A DNA stretch of 64,000 bases from UBA6022 sp032154105 (GTDB lineage Bacteria > Patescibacteriota > Saccharimonadia > Saccharimonadales > Saccharimonadaceae). Position 1 is the first letter of the stretch, and each line of letters opens with the position of its first letter. Positions 24,661-33,485 of this stretch are shown one piece after another. A program made the translations under genes and the position numbers. Location: NCBI GenBank assembly GCA_032154105.1, contig JALDYI010000001.1, forward strand, positions 1 through 64,000, written 5' to 3'. The notes beneath the pieces were generated by a model that had not been told where the DNA came from, searched no databases, and saw nothing but the letters and a program-made list of their open reading frames with translations.

Positions 24661-24767
24661 GCGTTTGTTTGAGGATGGTCACGCACGACTTGTCAGGGTT
24701 GAGCTACATTATAGGAGACGCAATATCGTCAGCAATCAAGCAAGGCATATTTAATAGTTGAGCGCAT

Positions 24768-25406
24768 ATGGATACATTTAGGCAATTTCTCTTACAATAC
24801 CCCTGTCAGACGTTTAAAAAAGGCGAAACGATTCTCTTAAAAGGTGACAAGCCAAAGTGTCTTTACATTATCGAGTCGGGACTTGTGAAGACGTATACCA
24901 TTACCGCGAGTGGTGATGAGCGCCTAGTTTCGATCGACCGAAGGGGTGAAGACTTTCCTATTGGTTATGCGTTTGATCTTATTGAAAAATCACAGTTCTT
25001 TTACGAGGCCTTCACAAGGTGTACGATTCGACTCGTGCCGCGCGAGCAGTATCTTGCGCACCTGCATGCTAATGTCGAGAGTATATATAAGCGACAGGTG
25101 CGTCTGACAATACTGCTGCTATCGACACTGTCGCGTGTTCATGCTTTGGAGCAGTCAAATGCGAGTGATAAAATTGCCCACACGCTACTGTACATGGCCG
25201 ATCAGCTTGGCGTTATCTTGCGGCCATATAGTACTCGCCTCAAGATATCGGTGACACAGCAGGAGATTGCCGATTCACTTGGTCTAACGCGAGAAACGGC
25301 CAATATTGAGCTCAAGAAACTTGAAATGATGAAGTTGATCGCCCATTCGCGCAAAAGTTACGTGCTACATATGGAGCGTCTACAGAAATATCTTGAGGAT
25401 AAGTAG
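24768..25406 (+). CDS. Crp/Fnr-family transcription regulator
   Basis: A 212-aa regulator with an N-terminal cyclic-nucleotide-binding fold (about 5-120), a dimerisation helix and a C-terminal winged helix whose recognition region reads VTQQEIADSLGLTRETANIELKKLE (about 165-189), typical of Crp/Fnr. The Fnr-type iron-sulfur Cys cluster is absent, and the phosphate-binding cassette (RXS motif of cAMP-binding Crp) is not conserved, so the ligand is unknown. TGTGA-N6-TCACA-type boxes lie upstream of its own gene and in the divergent promoter at 21358, so it probably controls the surface locus. Confidence 0.88.
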   Translation: MDTFRQFLLQYPCQTFKKGETILLKGDKPKCLYIIESGLVKTYTITASGDERLVSIDRRGEDFPIGYAFDLIEKSQFFYEAFTRCTIRLVPREQYLAHLHANVESIYKRQVRLTILLLSTLSRVHALEQSNASDKIAHTLLYMADQLGVILRPYSTRLKISVTQQEIADSLGLTRETANIELKKLEMMKLIAHSRKSYVLHMERLQKYLEDK

Positions 25407-25428
25407 GGTCTCGGCGGTATTTCGTGAT

Positions 25429-25466
25429 CTAGCACTCTGGACAGGCAAGTGCTAATTATTTATAAT
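25429..25466 (+). promoter_or_regulatory. CIRCE operator and dnaJ promoter
   Basis: CTAGCACTC-N9-AAGTGCTAA (25429-25455) matches CIRCE with one change in each arm. The -35 TGGACA is in the spacer (25438-25443), followed after 17 nt by the -10 TATAAT (25461-25466), 8 nt before the dnaJ ATG. It repeats the arrangement at hrcA and dnaK. Confidence 0.9.
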
Positions 25467-25474
25467 GATAAGCA

Positions 25475-26578
25475 ATGAGTAAGCGTGATTATTACGAGAT
25501 ACTAGGCCTGCAAAAAGATGCCTCTGACGATGAAATCAAAAAGGCGTTCCGCAAGGCAGCTGTAAAACATCACCCCGATAAAGAAGGTGGTGATGAGACA
25601 ATGTTTAAAGAGGCGAGCGAAGCCTACGAGGTCCTAAAAGATAGCGCCAAGCGACAGCGCTATGATCAGTTTGGTCATGCCGGTGTCGGCGGTGCCTCTG
25701 GTGGCGGAGCTGGCAGCAACCCTTTCGAGGGCTTCGGTGGTTTTGGTGGGCAAAATGTCCACTTCGACTTTGGTGACGGTGGGCTTGGTGACATCTTTGG
25801 ACAGTTTTTTGGCGGTGGACAGCAACGCTCACAGGGTCCGACCCGTGGCCGCGACGTTGAGGCGAGTATTCAGCTGACATTCGAGGAAGCTATTTTTGGT
25901 GTTGAAGAGAAGATCAGCCTTGATATGGACGACGAATGTAGCCATTGTCACGGCACAACCGTTGAGCCTGGCCATGAGATGAAAACCTGCCCGACCTGTA
26001 AGGGTGCTGGCCAGCAGACTCGTATTATGAATACGATGTTCGGTCAGATTCAGCAAGCAGTGACCTGCGAGACATGCCAGGGTCGAGGCAAGGTGCCCGA
26101 GAAAGTCTGTACTGTCTGTAAAGGCAGGGGTACCGAACGACGCAAGCAAGCGATCACGCTTAAGGTGCCAGCTGGCATAGATGATGGTGCAACGATCCGT
26201 CTAAAAGAGCGCGGCGAAGCGATTGGCGGCGGCGCCAAGGGTGATCTGTACGTTCATGTTCGCGTTCAGGCTCACAAGAAGTTCACTCGTGAAGGTGATA
26301 TTATTCTCTCCGACGAACATGTTAGCATGATCGATGCTGCGCTCGGAACTGAGATCGATGTCGATACGGTAGATGGCGCAATTCGCATGAAAGTGCCAGC
26401 TGGCACACAAAGCGGCACTGACTTTAAGCTTTCAAGTCACGGCGTGCCGCATATGCGCGGCTCGGCGCGCGGCCCGCATATTGTTAGTATTATTGTTGAT
26501 ACGCCAACAAAGTTAACAAAAAAGCAAAAAGAGCTCCTCGAGCAGTTCAACGGCTCTAAAAAACGAAACATCTTTTAA
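25475..26578 (+). CDS. dnaJ: chaperone DnaJ (Hsp40)
   Basis: Co-chaperone that stimulates the DnaK ATPase. The J domain (1-66) contains HHPDK, and a Gly/Phe-rich linker follows. The zinc-binding region has four CxxCxGxG-type repeats (CSHCHGTT, CPTCKGAG, CETCQGRG, CTVCKGRG), the first lacking the last Gly, and the C-terminal substrate-binding domains are complete (367 aa). It is encoded 11.5 kb from dnaK but shares CIRCE control. Predicted to be leaderless or nearly so. Confidence 0.97.
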   Translation: MSKRDYYEILGLQKDASDDEIKKAFRKAAVKHHPDKEGGDETMFKEASEAYEVLKDSAKRQRYDQFGHAGVGGASGGGAGSNPFEGFGGFGGQNVHFDFGDGGLGDIFGQFFGGGQQRSQGPTRGRDVEASIQLTFEEAIFGVEEKISLDMDDECSHCHGTTVEPGHEMKTCPTCKGAGQQTRIMNTMFGQIQQAVTCETCQGRGKVPEKVCTVCKGRGTERRKQAITLKVPAGIDDGATIRLKERGEAIGGGAKGDLYVHVRVQAHKKFTREGDIILSDEHVSMIDAALGTEIDVDTVDGAIRMKVPAGTQSGTDFKLSSHGVPHMRGSARGPHIVSIIVDTPTKLTKKQKELLEQFNGSKKRNIF

Positions 26579-26636
26579 CCCTAGTATCTCAATCCTGCTT
26601 AAGGTATTCTAAGTATAGTTTGAGGGGAGTACTATT

Positions 26637-29543
26637 GTGGCGTGGTTTTGGTTTTTACTTTGTATCATTTTAATCATTATATTGGCAAACAGAAAGAGTA
26701 GCTCGTCGTCCCAGGGTGAATATGGTCGCGGCTACTGGGATGGCTATCGGGCACTGGGCGACAAAGTGCAGGTGGAATTAGACAGAGGCCATGTCGACCG
26801 TGATGCGCTTCAGACGGCGGTGAATCTTGGCAATGGTGGCTCGCAAGTTGCGCTCACGCAGGCTCAGCAAGTAAATGCAGCATTCGAAGAAGATGCCGTG
26901 TTTGGCGATGGTGCAACACTTGCCGGTTACAGTGATTTGCAGCCAGACTTGACGTATTCTGATGCCTCGGTTCAGGCCGCTGTTGCCGCTGATGTGCGCC
27001 GTATCGACAGCGAAGCGAAATCCCTCCAAAACCTCAATACCATCCTCTATATGGCGAGCTTCTTGCTTGTTGCAGCAGCGTCCGCTTTTATCGCCGCTGC
27101 AATGCCAAGTGGTGTGCGACTTATTGGCCTTATTATTATTGTTGTATTATTCTACGGTGCCGGCTGGGTTCTTTATAAAACAGTCGCGCGCCTTCGTCCG
27201 GCAGCAACGGCGTTTATCGGCACGGGCCTCGCTATCCTACCCTTCGTTGGCGTTGCGCTCCACATGCTTGGTGGCGTACCCGAGGCCCTCTCTTGGCTGA
27301 TTATTTCTGCAGTCGGACTTATCGCTTATGTGGCTGCGACAATCTTGCTGCAAAGTCAGGTGGTCTCCTATCTCACTATGGCATTCGTGCTATCGCTAGT
27401 TAGTTCGGCCGTCGCTTCTGCCAGCCTGCCGATGGTATGGTACTTCATCGTACTTATTGGCGTGTCGCTGATTGCAAATAGCATCAGCGTACTAAGGCCG
27501 ACACTTATGCCAGAAGTGTTTCGTAAGCCGATTGAATCAACCGGTCAATTTGTCACACCAGTAGCGATAGTGGCGAGCCTCTTGGTTGATCGTATGTCGA
27601 TTGGCGCATACGAAATCGTATTTGGTGTAGCAACGGCGCATTATCTTGTCGCATGGTTGCAGCAAAAGACAATACTGTACGAGTCGGTCGTGCGCGTGCT
27701 CGCGTTTGTGACTCTCTCGATTGTGGCATGGGATATAACGGCCGGTGATCTTTCGCAATTTGGCATTTGGTGGCTCGCGCTTGCTATTGCTCAAGCGGCG
27801 TATAGTTTGGTGCGTGTTCGCGTAGACGATGCTAATAGCAGGGTAGTCGAGAACGGTTGGCTTGTAGCTGCCAGTGTATTGGCGCTATGTAGCATAGTCT
27901 TCTGGTCAACGGGCGATCACGCGGCTATCGGAACGACAGTGAGCCTCCTCGTCGTTGGCCTTCTAGGTGTGGCAAGCATGCTTCGTTTGCGTAGTGCTGC
28001 TTGGGGCTACGTTGGGCTGGCTGTTTCGGCTATCTTGCCATTTGTGATTGGTCGTTGGCTGGTTGAGCCAGCACTTCCATGGCCGATGCTCGTTGGTTGC
28101 TTTGTCTTCTTGGGCGCGGGTGCGCTTGCTATGTACCATCACGTAGCGAAAGTGCGATCAGTGGCTGTAGCAACATTGTTTATGACGGCGACATTAGTAT
28201 ATGTCGGGCTGACTATGCTATCGGGTGCGCTTGCTGGCGATGCCATCGTAGCGGGCTGGGCATTGGCACTTGCAGCGCTAACGTTGATCGGTGTGTCCTA
28301 TAGCGCGCGCTACATCTGGGCAGAAGTTGTTGCAGGTGTTCTTTTGGTTGGCGTTGTGGCACTATGGCTCGGTGAGAGCTCAATTGAAGGCCGCTGGCTG
28401 TTGACGGCTACGGTGGCTGTATCATCTGGTTTGCTCGCTGCGGCTAGTTTCGTGCATCATTTTCGCGGTGAAGTGGATCGCCGTAATTACCTTGTGAGTA
28501 TCGGCATGGCTGTCACGGCTATGCTTGTTGGCAATCTTCAATACCAAGGTGATGTTGTTTCGCAAACAAGCCTGCTGCTTCTAGTCGCGGCGGCGCTACT
28601 TTCCTATGGTCTTCGTATGGCAACTCGCCAGAAGTCGGCTACGTTACAGACTATCTTCACTTTTGGTTATTTCGGCTACATTTTCTTAGCGTGGGTTGTG
28701 AGTCTGCCACTTACTAGTGGCTGGCAAGTTCTTGTGTATGGCTTGGCGGCGCTACTATTCTGGCTTGGATCGTACGCTGAGAAATTCCCAGGACTGGTGA
28801 TACTCGGCAACGTCATGCTCGTCGTTACCGCCACCATAGCATGGCAATGGCTTGAGTTTGATCAAGACTGGGCGGTATTTGGTATTGCCTGGATCGCCGC
28901 CGCACTATTCTACGGCGCTTACTGGCTTATGGTTGAACGTCAGGATGTCTGGCGGCAATGGGCTTGTCTTGGATCATTCTGGGCAGTGCTAGCTTTGGCG
29001 ATTCTTATACAATTCTTTAGCTTTGATGATGTTCAGCGGATTGCAGCTGCAGCAACTCTGGTCGTCGCTGCTGGTACGCTGGGTATCCATGGCTACCTGT
29101 ATGAACGCCGTGGTCTTATTGAGACGAGTGTCTATGTGGCAACTTTTGGCTTGCAGCGGCTTGTTGGCCTGGCAATCCCAGAAGTGGATATCGACTTTTA
29201 TGCACACTGGTGGGCGCTTACTCTTGGGATCGTGGCGTGGTGGCGCGGCGCTGGCCACCGAGCTACTCGGCTCATCGTTGGCATGTCGCTGATCACCGCC
29301 AGTACTGGCGTGCTGGCGCTCACGGGCAATGGTATGTATCAACTGCTCTTCTTGGCAGAGCATCTCGCACTACTGGTTGTCGGCGCACTTACACAGAAGC
29401 GATGGGCAATCTGGTGGGGAATTAGTGCTGCCGTTCTGGCTATCCTCTACTTCCTCCGTGAGTATACCTTCTTGTGGCTTGGGTTCTTGGGACTGTTCCT
29501 GATTGGTGTTGTCGTGTGGCGTTTGATGCGCACTGGTCGTTAG
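26637..29543 (+). CDS. very large polytopic membrane protein, 968 aa
   Basis: After an N-terminal helix (1-18) and a polar segment of about 110 residues (including GRGYWDGYRALGDKV), the protein is an almost unbroken series of well over twenty hydrophobic helices to the basic C-terminus. This architecture resembles bacterial DUF2157/DUF2339-type membrane proteins of unknown function; I cannot place it with certainty. GTG 26637 is supported by GAGGGGAGT 8 nt upstream. There is no catalytic motif and no operon partner. Confidence 0.75.
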   Translation: MAWFWFLLCIILIIILANRKSSSSSQGEYGRGYWDGYRALGDKVQVELDRGHVDRDALQTAVNLGNGGSQVALTQAQQVNAAFEEDAVFGDGATLAGYSDLQPDLTYSDASVQAAVAADVRRIDSEAKSLQNLNTILYMASFLLVAAASAFIAAAMPSGVRLIGLIIIVVLFYGAGWVLYKTVARLRPAATAFIGTGLAILPFVGVALHMLGGVPEALSWLIISAVGLIAYVAATILLQSQVVSYLTMAFVLSLVSSAVASASLPMVWYFIVLIGVSLIANSISVLRPTLMPEVFRKPIESTGQFVTPVAIVASLLVDRMSIGAYEIVFGVATAHYLVAWLQQKTILYESVVRVLAFVTLSIVAWDITAGDLSQFGIWWLALAIAQAAYSLVRVRVDDANSRVVENGWLVAASVLALCSIVFWSTGDHAAIGTTVSLLVVGLLGVASMLRLRSAAWGYVGLAVSAILPFVIGRWLVEPALPWPMLVGCFVFLGAGALAMYHHVAKVRSVAVATLFMTATLVYVGLTMLSGALAGDAIVAGWALALAALTLIGVSYSARYIWAEVVAGVLLVGVVALWLGESSIEGRWLLTATVAVSSGLLAAASFVHHFRGEVDRRNYLVSIGMAVTAMLVGNLQYQGDVVSQTSLLLLVAAALLSYGLRMATRQKSATLQTIFTFGYFGYIFLAWVVSLPLTSGWQVLVYGLAALLFWLGSYAEKFPGLVILGNVMLVVTATIAWQWLEFDQDWAVFGIAWIAAALFYGAYWLMVERQDVWRQWACLGSFWAVLALAILIQFFSFDDVQRIAAAATLVVAAGTLGIHGYLYERRGLIETSVYVATFGLQRLVGLAIPEVDIDFYAHWWALTLGIVAWWRGAGHRATRLIVGMSLITASTGVLALTGNGMYQLLFLAEHLALLVVGALTQKRWAIWWGISAAVLAILYFLREYTFLWLGFLGLFLIGVVVWRLMRTGR

Positions 29544-29620
29544 TCGGCCCGCACGCAACTCGACCATATTGTTCACTGCCTGCGACAGGTAAATAGTGTG
29601 TGTCAAGAGTGGACTATTCA

Positions 29621-29649
29621 TTGACTTTTATGTGCAAAAACGATATAAT
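29621..29649 (+). promoter_or_regulatory. promoter of the ATP-grasp cluster
   Basis: TTGACT (29621-29626), 17-nt spacer, TATAAT (29644-29649). The start would be near 29656, leaving a leader of about 67 nt before ATG 29723 that contains a small hairpin (GACGA / TCGTC). The rest of 29544-29722 holds no gene. Confidence 0.8.
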
Positions 29650-29722
29650 AAATATTAGCTTATGACGATATTATTTCGTCGTTATCTATCGTCAATTCTA
29701 AATATATAAGTGAGACTGAGCA

Positions 29723-30670
29723 ATGCAACAATCTGCCCAAGCTATTTTTGATGAGCTATGTCGCCACGGACTAGTTGTTGACATTGTTAACCGAGATCGC
29801 GGGCTTCTGTCGTTTCATGATGGTAATCGTCAACGCTTTATCCACAGTACCAAGCCTGACACCTCGGGTTCTATTGGTGTTATGATTAGCGATAATAAAC
29901 AATTAGCTCAGCAAATAGCCGCATCATTGGGTATTAGGGCGCCCGAATCTGTTGTTGATCCCGACGAGAAAGCTGCTCGTGATTTTTTACATTCTAACGC
30001 GCCTTTGGTTGCCAAGCCTCTTGACGGTGCGCATGGTAACGGTGTTGTCTTAAACATCACTGACGATGATCAATTGGCTACGGCTTGTCGTGCGGCACGC
30101 ACTGCTAGTCGCGGTGACCGTATCATTTTGCAACAGCAGGTTGCGGGTAATGACATCCGTATTCTGGTGATTGGTGATCAAGTTGGTGCTGCCGCAGTGC
30201 GCCGACCTGCCGAGATAGTGGGTGATGGCGTGTCGACTGTGCGACAGCGCATTGAATACGAAAATACACACAATCCTGATCGAGCTGCTAACTACAAGAA
30301 AAAACTAAATTATATTGATATTACTGCAGCCGTATCGTTTCTGGGCACAAAAATCGATACCTATATACCGACCAAAGGGGAGGTGTATAGAGTTGTTGGA
30401 CCGTCAAATATTGGTAAAGGTGGCACCTCAATTGATGTAACGGATGAAGTGCCATTTGAAATTCAGAGGCAGGCAATTGAGTTAGCCCGATCTATTGGCT
30501 TATCGGTATGCGGGGTTGATTTTATGACCGATGACATCGCTGATTCATCCGCGTATTACTTCATTGAAGCAAACGCCTGCCCTAGTCTTGGTCTACACCT
30601 TAATCCTAATGCTGGAAGCTCACGACCGGTTGCAAAAATGCTCGTCGATTACATGTTGCGTAGCGAGTAG
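29723..30670 (+). CDS. ATP-grasp ligase (amide-bond forming)
   Basis: A 315-aa enzyme of the ATP-grasp superfamily, which joins a carboxylate to an amine through an acylphosphate. Typical elements: the central VAKPLDGAHGNGVVLNI (Lys and glycine loop that hold ATP), ILQQQVAGNDIRILVIGDQVGAAAVRRP and the Mg/ATP motif FIEANACPSLGLHLNPN near the C-terminus. The nearest resemblance I can see is to cyanophycin-synthetase, GshAB and RimK-like ligases. It is the first of three ATP-grasp genes within 4.7 kb, separated by peptidase-like genes, suggesting a peptide-tagging role. The substrate is not predictable. Confidence 0.85.
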   Translation: MQQSAQAIFDELCRHGLVVDIVNRDRGLLSFHDGNRQRFIHSTKPDTSGSIGVMISDNKQLAQQIAASLGIRAPESVVDPDEKAARDFLHSNAPLVAKPLDGAHGNGVVLNITDDDQLATACRAARTASRGDRIILQQQVAGNDIRILVIGDQVGAAAVRRPAEIVGDGVSTVRQRIEYENTHNPDRAANYKKKLNYIDITAAVSFLGTKIDTYIPTKGEVYRVVGPSNIGKGGTSIDVTDEVPFEIQRQAIELARSIGLSVCGVDFMTDDIADSSAYYFIEANACPSLGLHLNPNAGSSRPVAKMLVDYMLRSE

Positions 30671-30723
30671 CCGGACGATGTGAGGCGCCTCTCGTCTGCT
30701 CCGCTAGCATAAGCGAATACTTA

Positions 30724-30752
30724 TTGACTAATCTGTTATTTTATGCTATTAT
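30724..30752 (+). promoter_or_regulatory. promoter of the zincin-like gene
   Basis: TTGACT (30724-30729), 17-nt spacer, TATTAT (30747-30752), 10 nt before the ATG. It gives a very short leader, so this gene can be expressed independently of the ligase upstream. Confidence 0.75.
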
Positions 30753-30762
30753 CATATAAAGT

Positions 30763-32157
30763 ATGAAAGCCTCAATCGATAACATAGTTGATGCATTTAG
30801 CGCAGTTCCATATGCGTCTGTCGATTCAAACGTTCCGTATGCAAGTGGAAGTCGGCCACAAGATGCTAGTGAGCGACGATCGAAGGTTGCTGAATTTATT
30901 GATTCATCAGATCAGTCGTGGCCAGAAATTAATTTTCCGCAGTTACGCGCAGACGAATTATGGTCATCCGAGCGTGCAATGCAGGCTCTTCTTGGTGAGC
31001 TTGATACCCAAGGTGACCTGATCGAAGAGGTGGATATCGTCTATGAGCAGATCGCTGTTAAGTTGGCCGAGCTATATCGTCATCTTGAAGTCGTTCGTGG
31101 ACTAGGTTCGACTGGGTTGCGGAGAGAAGTTTCACGCGAGCGTGCCGGTGAGATGTCGATGGAGATCTATGGACGTCCAGACGAGCGTACGTTTAATGCT
31201 TTTATGTCAAAGGATGTAGATAATGCTAACCGTACTGATGGCGATGTGGCTGTGCAGGTCATTCGCTCGGAATACCTGGCACTTGTTGGTGATCGAGCGA
31301 AATCGCCCGAATCTAAGGACGGTGGTACGGGGAATAAGCTGACCGACCGTGCTATGGAAACGATTAAATCTGACATATATGAACTTTACCCGGACCTGGA
31401 GGCTGCAACCACTACCGATCAAGAAGTGATCACGGCAGCTGAGTCGGGTGAGTACTTTGCTCATGCACTTGAGGCGTTGGGTCTAAGTGAAAAGGGATGG
31501 CGCTTCGAGCTTGTCGAGTCTGGTAGTGCTGAAACTCGCGGCTCGGAGCAGCGTATCGTCGTTGGTAAGACAAGAGCTGATTTTACAAAAAACACCCTGA
31601 AGGGTGTTGTGACGCACGAGGTACTGCATGCACTACGTGCTCAGAACGCCGCCGATCAAGAGACGTCATATCGCCGTCGTTCGCTTCATGGAAACACCGC
31701 GTTTGAAGAGGGCTTCTGTACAGGCATCGAGCAGATAGTGATGGCGAAAAGACGGGACGTTGGTGTGCCATTCTACGTATCACTTGGTTTGCAGCTAGGG
31801 ATGGACAAAGAAGGTGGCGGAAAACGAGATTTCAGAGAGACTCATGAAATTATGTGGAGGCGATTATTGCTCGATCAGGACACGGTGACCGATCAGGCGA
31901 TTCGTGACGCCAAAAGAAAGGCACTGACGCAGACAATGCGTACAGCTCGTGGAAATAGCCTTGATGCGCGGGATATATCGTACGCGAACGGTTCCCAGAG
32001 GGCAAATCAATGGCTCAATAGTGTGGCCGAGCTTGATGAAACTGAGCGAAAGGAAAAGCTGCAGTGGGTATTGAGCGGTAAATTCGATCCTACGATTGAC
32101 AAGCATATGGCACTTTTTTCACAAAAAAACGAACAACAGGATGAAGTGATATTATAA
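30763..32157 (+). CDS. zincin-like metallopeptidase, DUF1704-like
   Basis: A 464-aa soluble protein. The likely metal site is HEVLH (H285, E286, H289) in VVTHEVLHALRAQN, with a third ligand in AFEEGFCTGIE (E315/E316). The surroundings (THE...H.LRA.N, later EEG) resemble DUF1704, the bacterial relatives of the tubulin carboxypeptidase MATCAP, whose motif I know as HExxxH plus QEGLA; here the motif is one residue shorter, so the match is tentative. The N-terminal 280 residues are charged and helical. It lies between ATP-grasp genes; its stop overlaps the next ATG (TAATG). A carboxypeptidase-type eraser role is inference. Confidence 0.72.
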   Translation: MKASIDNIVDAFSAVPYASVDSNVPYASGSRPQDASERRSKVAEFIDSSDQSWPEINFPQLRADELWSSERAMQALLGELDTQGDLIEEVDIVYEQIAVKLAELYRHLEVVRGLGSTGLRREVSRERAGEMSMEIYGRPDERTFNAFMSKDVDNANRTDGDVAVQVIRSEYLALVGDRAKSPESKDGGTGNKLTDRAMETIKSDIYELYPDLEAATTTDQEVITAAESGEYFAHALEALGLSEKGWRFELVESGSAETRGSEQRIVVGKTRADFTKNTLKGVVTHEVLHALRAQNAADQETSYRRRSLHGNTAFEEGFCTGIEQIVMAKRRDVGVPFYVSLGLQLGMDKEGGGKRDFRETHEIMWRRLLLDQDTVTDQAIRDAKRKALTQTMRTARGNSLDARDISYANGSQRANQWLNSVAELDETERKEKLQWVLSGKFDPTIDKHMALFSQKNEQQDEVIL

Positions 32158-33482
32158 TGAAGACTATGAAGCAAACACCACAGATTGTCGGCCGTAAGGT
32201 ACTTGTCGACTTCCCTAAATACGACCTGAAAGGGATAGCCGCGAAGGTAGATACCGGGGCGGACAGCTCTGCTATATGGGCGAGCGACATCAGTGATGTT
32301 AATGGAGTGTTGTCATTTAAGCTTTTTGATAAAAAATCCCCAAACTATACGGGTGAAGTTATTACTACAAGAGATTTTCAGATCATATCAATCAAAAACT
32401 CATTCGGTGTGGCTGAGTATAGGTACAAGATTAAGTTACCAGTTCTCGTTGAAGGCAGGAAAATTCATGTGCGATTTACACTTGCAGATCGTTCGCGTAG
32501 CGCTTATCCAATTTTGATAGGTCGTAGAACGCTTCAGGGTAAGTTTTTAGTTGATGTCTCTCATGATCCTGTCGCCGAAAAAAAGCGTCGTGTATTGATT
32601 GTGAGTTCGATCGCATCCGACAATGTACGTCGATTTACTGAAGGTGTCGAGGCATTGATTGACGATGTCATCGTCGATCGAACGACATATGACAATTTGT
32701 CCTTCTCGATCCAAGATGAAAAGTCGAAAGTGACGATTATGCCGTCCGGTCTTGATATTTCTGACTATGACATAGTTCATTTTAAAACATCAGTGCAGCG
32801 GGATGTCACAGCTGCACTTGCGAGGTATCTTCGCCACAAGGGCGTGCGTGTACTCGACGACATTGTGCAGTACTTTCCGACAACAAGTAAGTTGTATCAG
32901 TATAGTATTTTAAGCACCCATGATATTAAAGTTCCTAACTCGCTCTTTATGATGCCGGCGACGTTAGTACGCTCGTATGAGAGATACGTCGAGATGCTAT
33001 CCTTGCCATTCGTACTCAAGGGTATACATGCCAGTAAAGGTCAATTGAATGAAGTGATCCGCTCCGAAAGTGACTTTAAGCGCGTCGCGTCGCAGGCCCT
33101 AAAAGAAGAGCAGTATTTAATTGGTCAGGCGTTTGTGCCTAACGAAGGCGATTATCGGATATTGGTGCTTGGTAGGCAGATTTCACTTGTGATTTATCGT
33201 TCGCGAAAAGACGACTCTACACATCTAAATAACACCTCACAGGGTGGTACTGCGGCTTTGGTTGATGTCAATACGTTGCCGTCAAAAGTGCAGATTGATA
33301 GTCTTAGTGCAGCCACTGTTATGGGGAGAGACGTTGCTGGCATCGATATGGTGCAAGACAGCGCATCAGGCGAGTGGTATTGTTTTGAAGTAAATGATGG
33401 CCCTCAGATAGCAACAGGCGCCTTTATCCAGGAAAAACAGCAAGCTTTCGCGGAATATTTACAGAGAGAATTGGAGAAATAA
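32157..33482 (+). CDS. retropepsin-like domain fused to ATP-grasp ligase
   Basis: A 441-aa two-domain protein. Residues about 8-140 match the RimB/ATP-dependent-zinc-protease type retropepsin fold: VGRKVLVDFP, the active-site motif KVDTGADSSAI (D32-T33-G34-A35) and YPILIGRRTL. Residues about 145-440 form a RimK-like ATP-grasp ligase (FVLKGIHASKGQLNEVI, EGDYRILVLGRQISLVIYR, CFEVNDGPQIA). The start may be ATG 32157, overlapping the previous stop, or ATG 32166, 7 nt after an internal -10 TATAAT (32153-32158). Protease and ligase in one chain suggest that it can both attach and trim amino acids. rimK follows after 3 bp. Confidence 0.82.
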   Translation: MKTMKQTPQIVGRKVLVDFPKYDLKGIAAKVDTGADSSAIWASDISDVNGVLSFKLFDKKSPNYTGEVITTRDFQIISIKNSFGVAEYRYKIKLPVLVEGRKIHVRFTLADRSRSAYPILIGRRTLQGKFLVDVSHDPVAEKKRRVLIVSSIASDNVRRFTEGVEALIDDVIVDRTTYDNLSFSIQDEKSKVTIMPSGLDISDYDIVHFKTSVQRDVTAALARYLRHKGVRVLDDIVQYFPTTSKLYQYSILSTHDIKVPNSLFMMPATLVRSYERYVEMLSLPFVLKGIHASKGQLNEVIRSESDFKRVASQALKEEQYLIGQAFVPNEGDYRILVLGRQISLVIYRSRKDDSTHLNNTSQGGTAALVDVNTLPSKVQIDSLSAATVMGRDVAGIDMVQDSASGEWYCFEVNDGPQIATGAFIQEKQQAFAEYLQRELEK

Positions 33483-33485
33483 AGT

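Noticed and set aside
24676..24700. GGTCACGCACGACTTG resembles part of the GEMM (c-di-GMP) riboswitch
   Set aside because: Only a short string matches; the conserved paired regions and tetraloop are not found.
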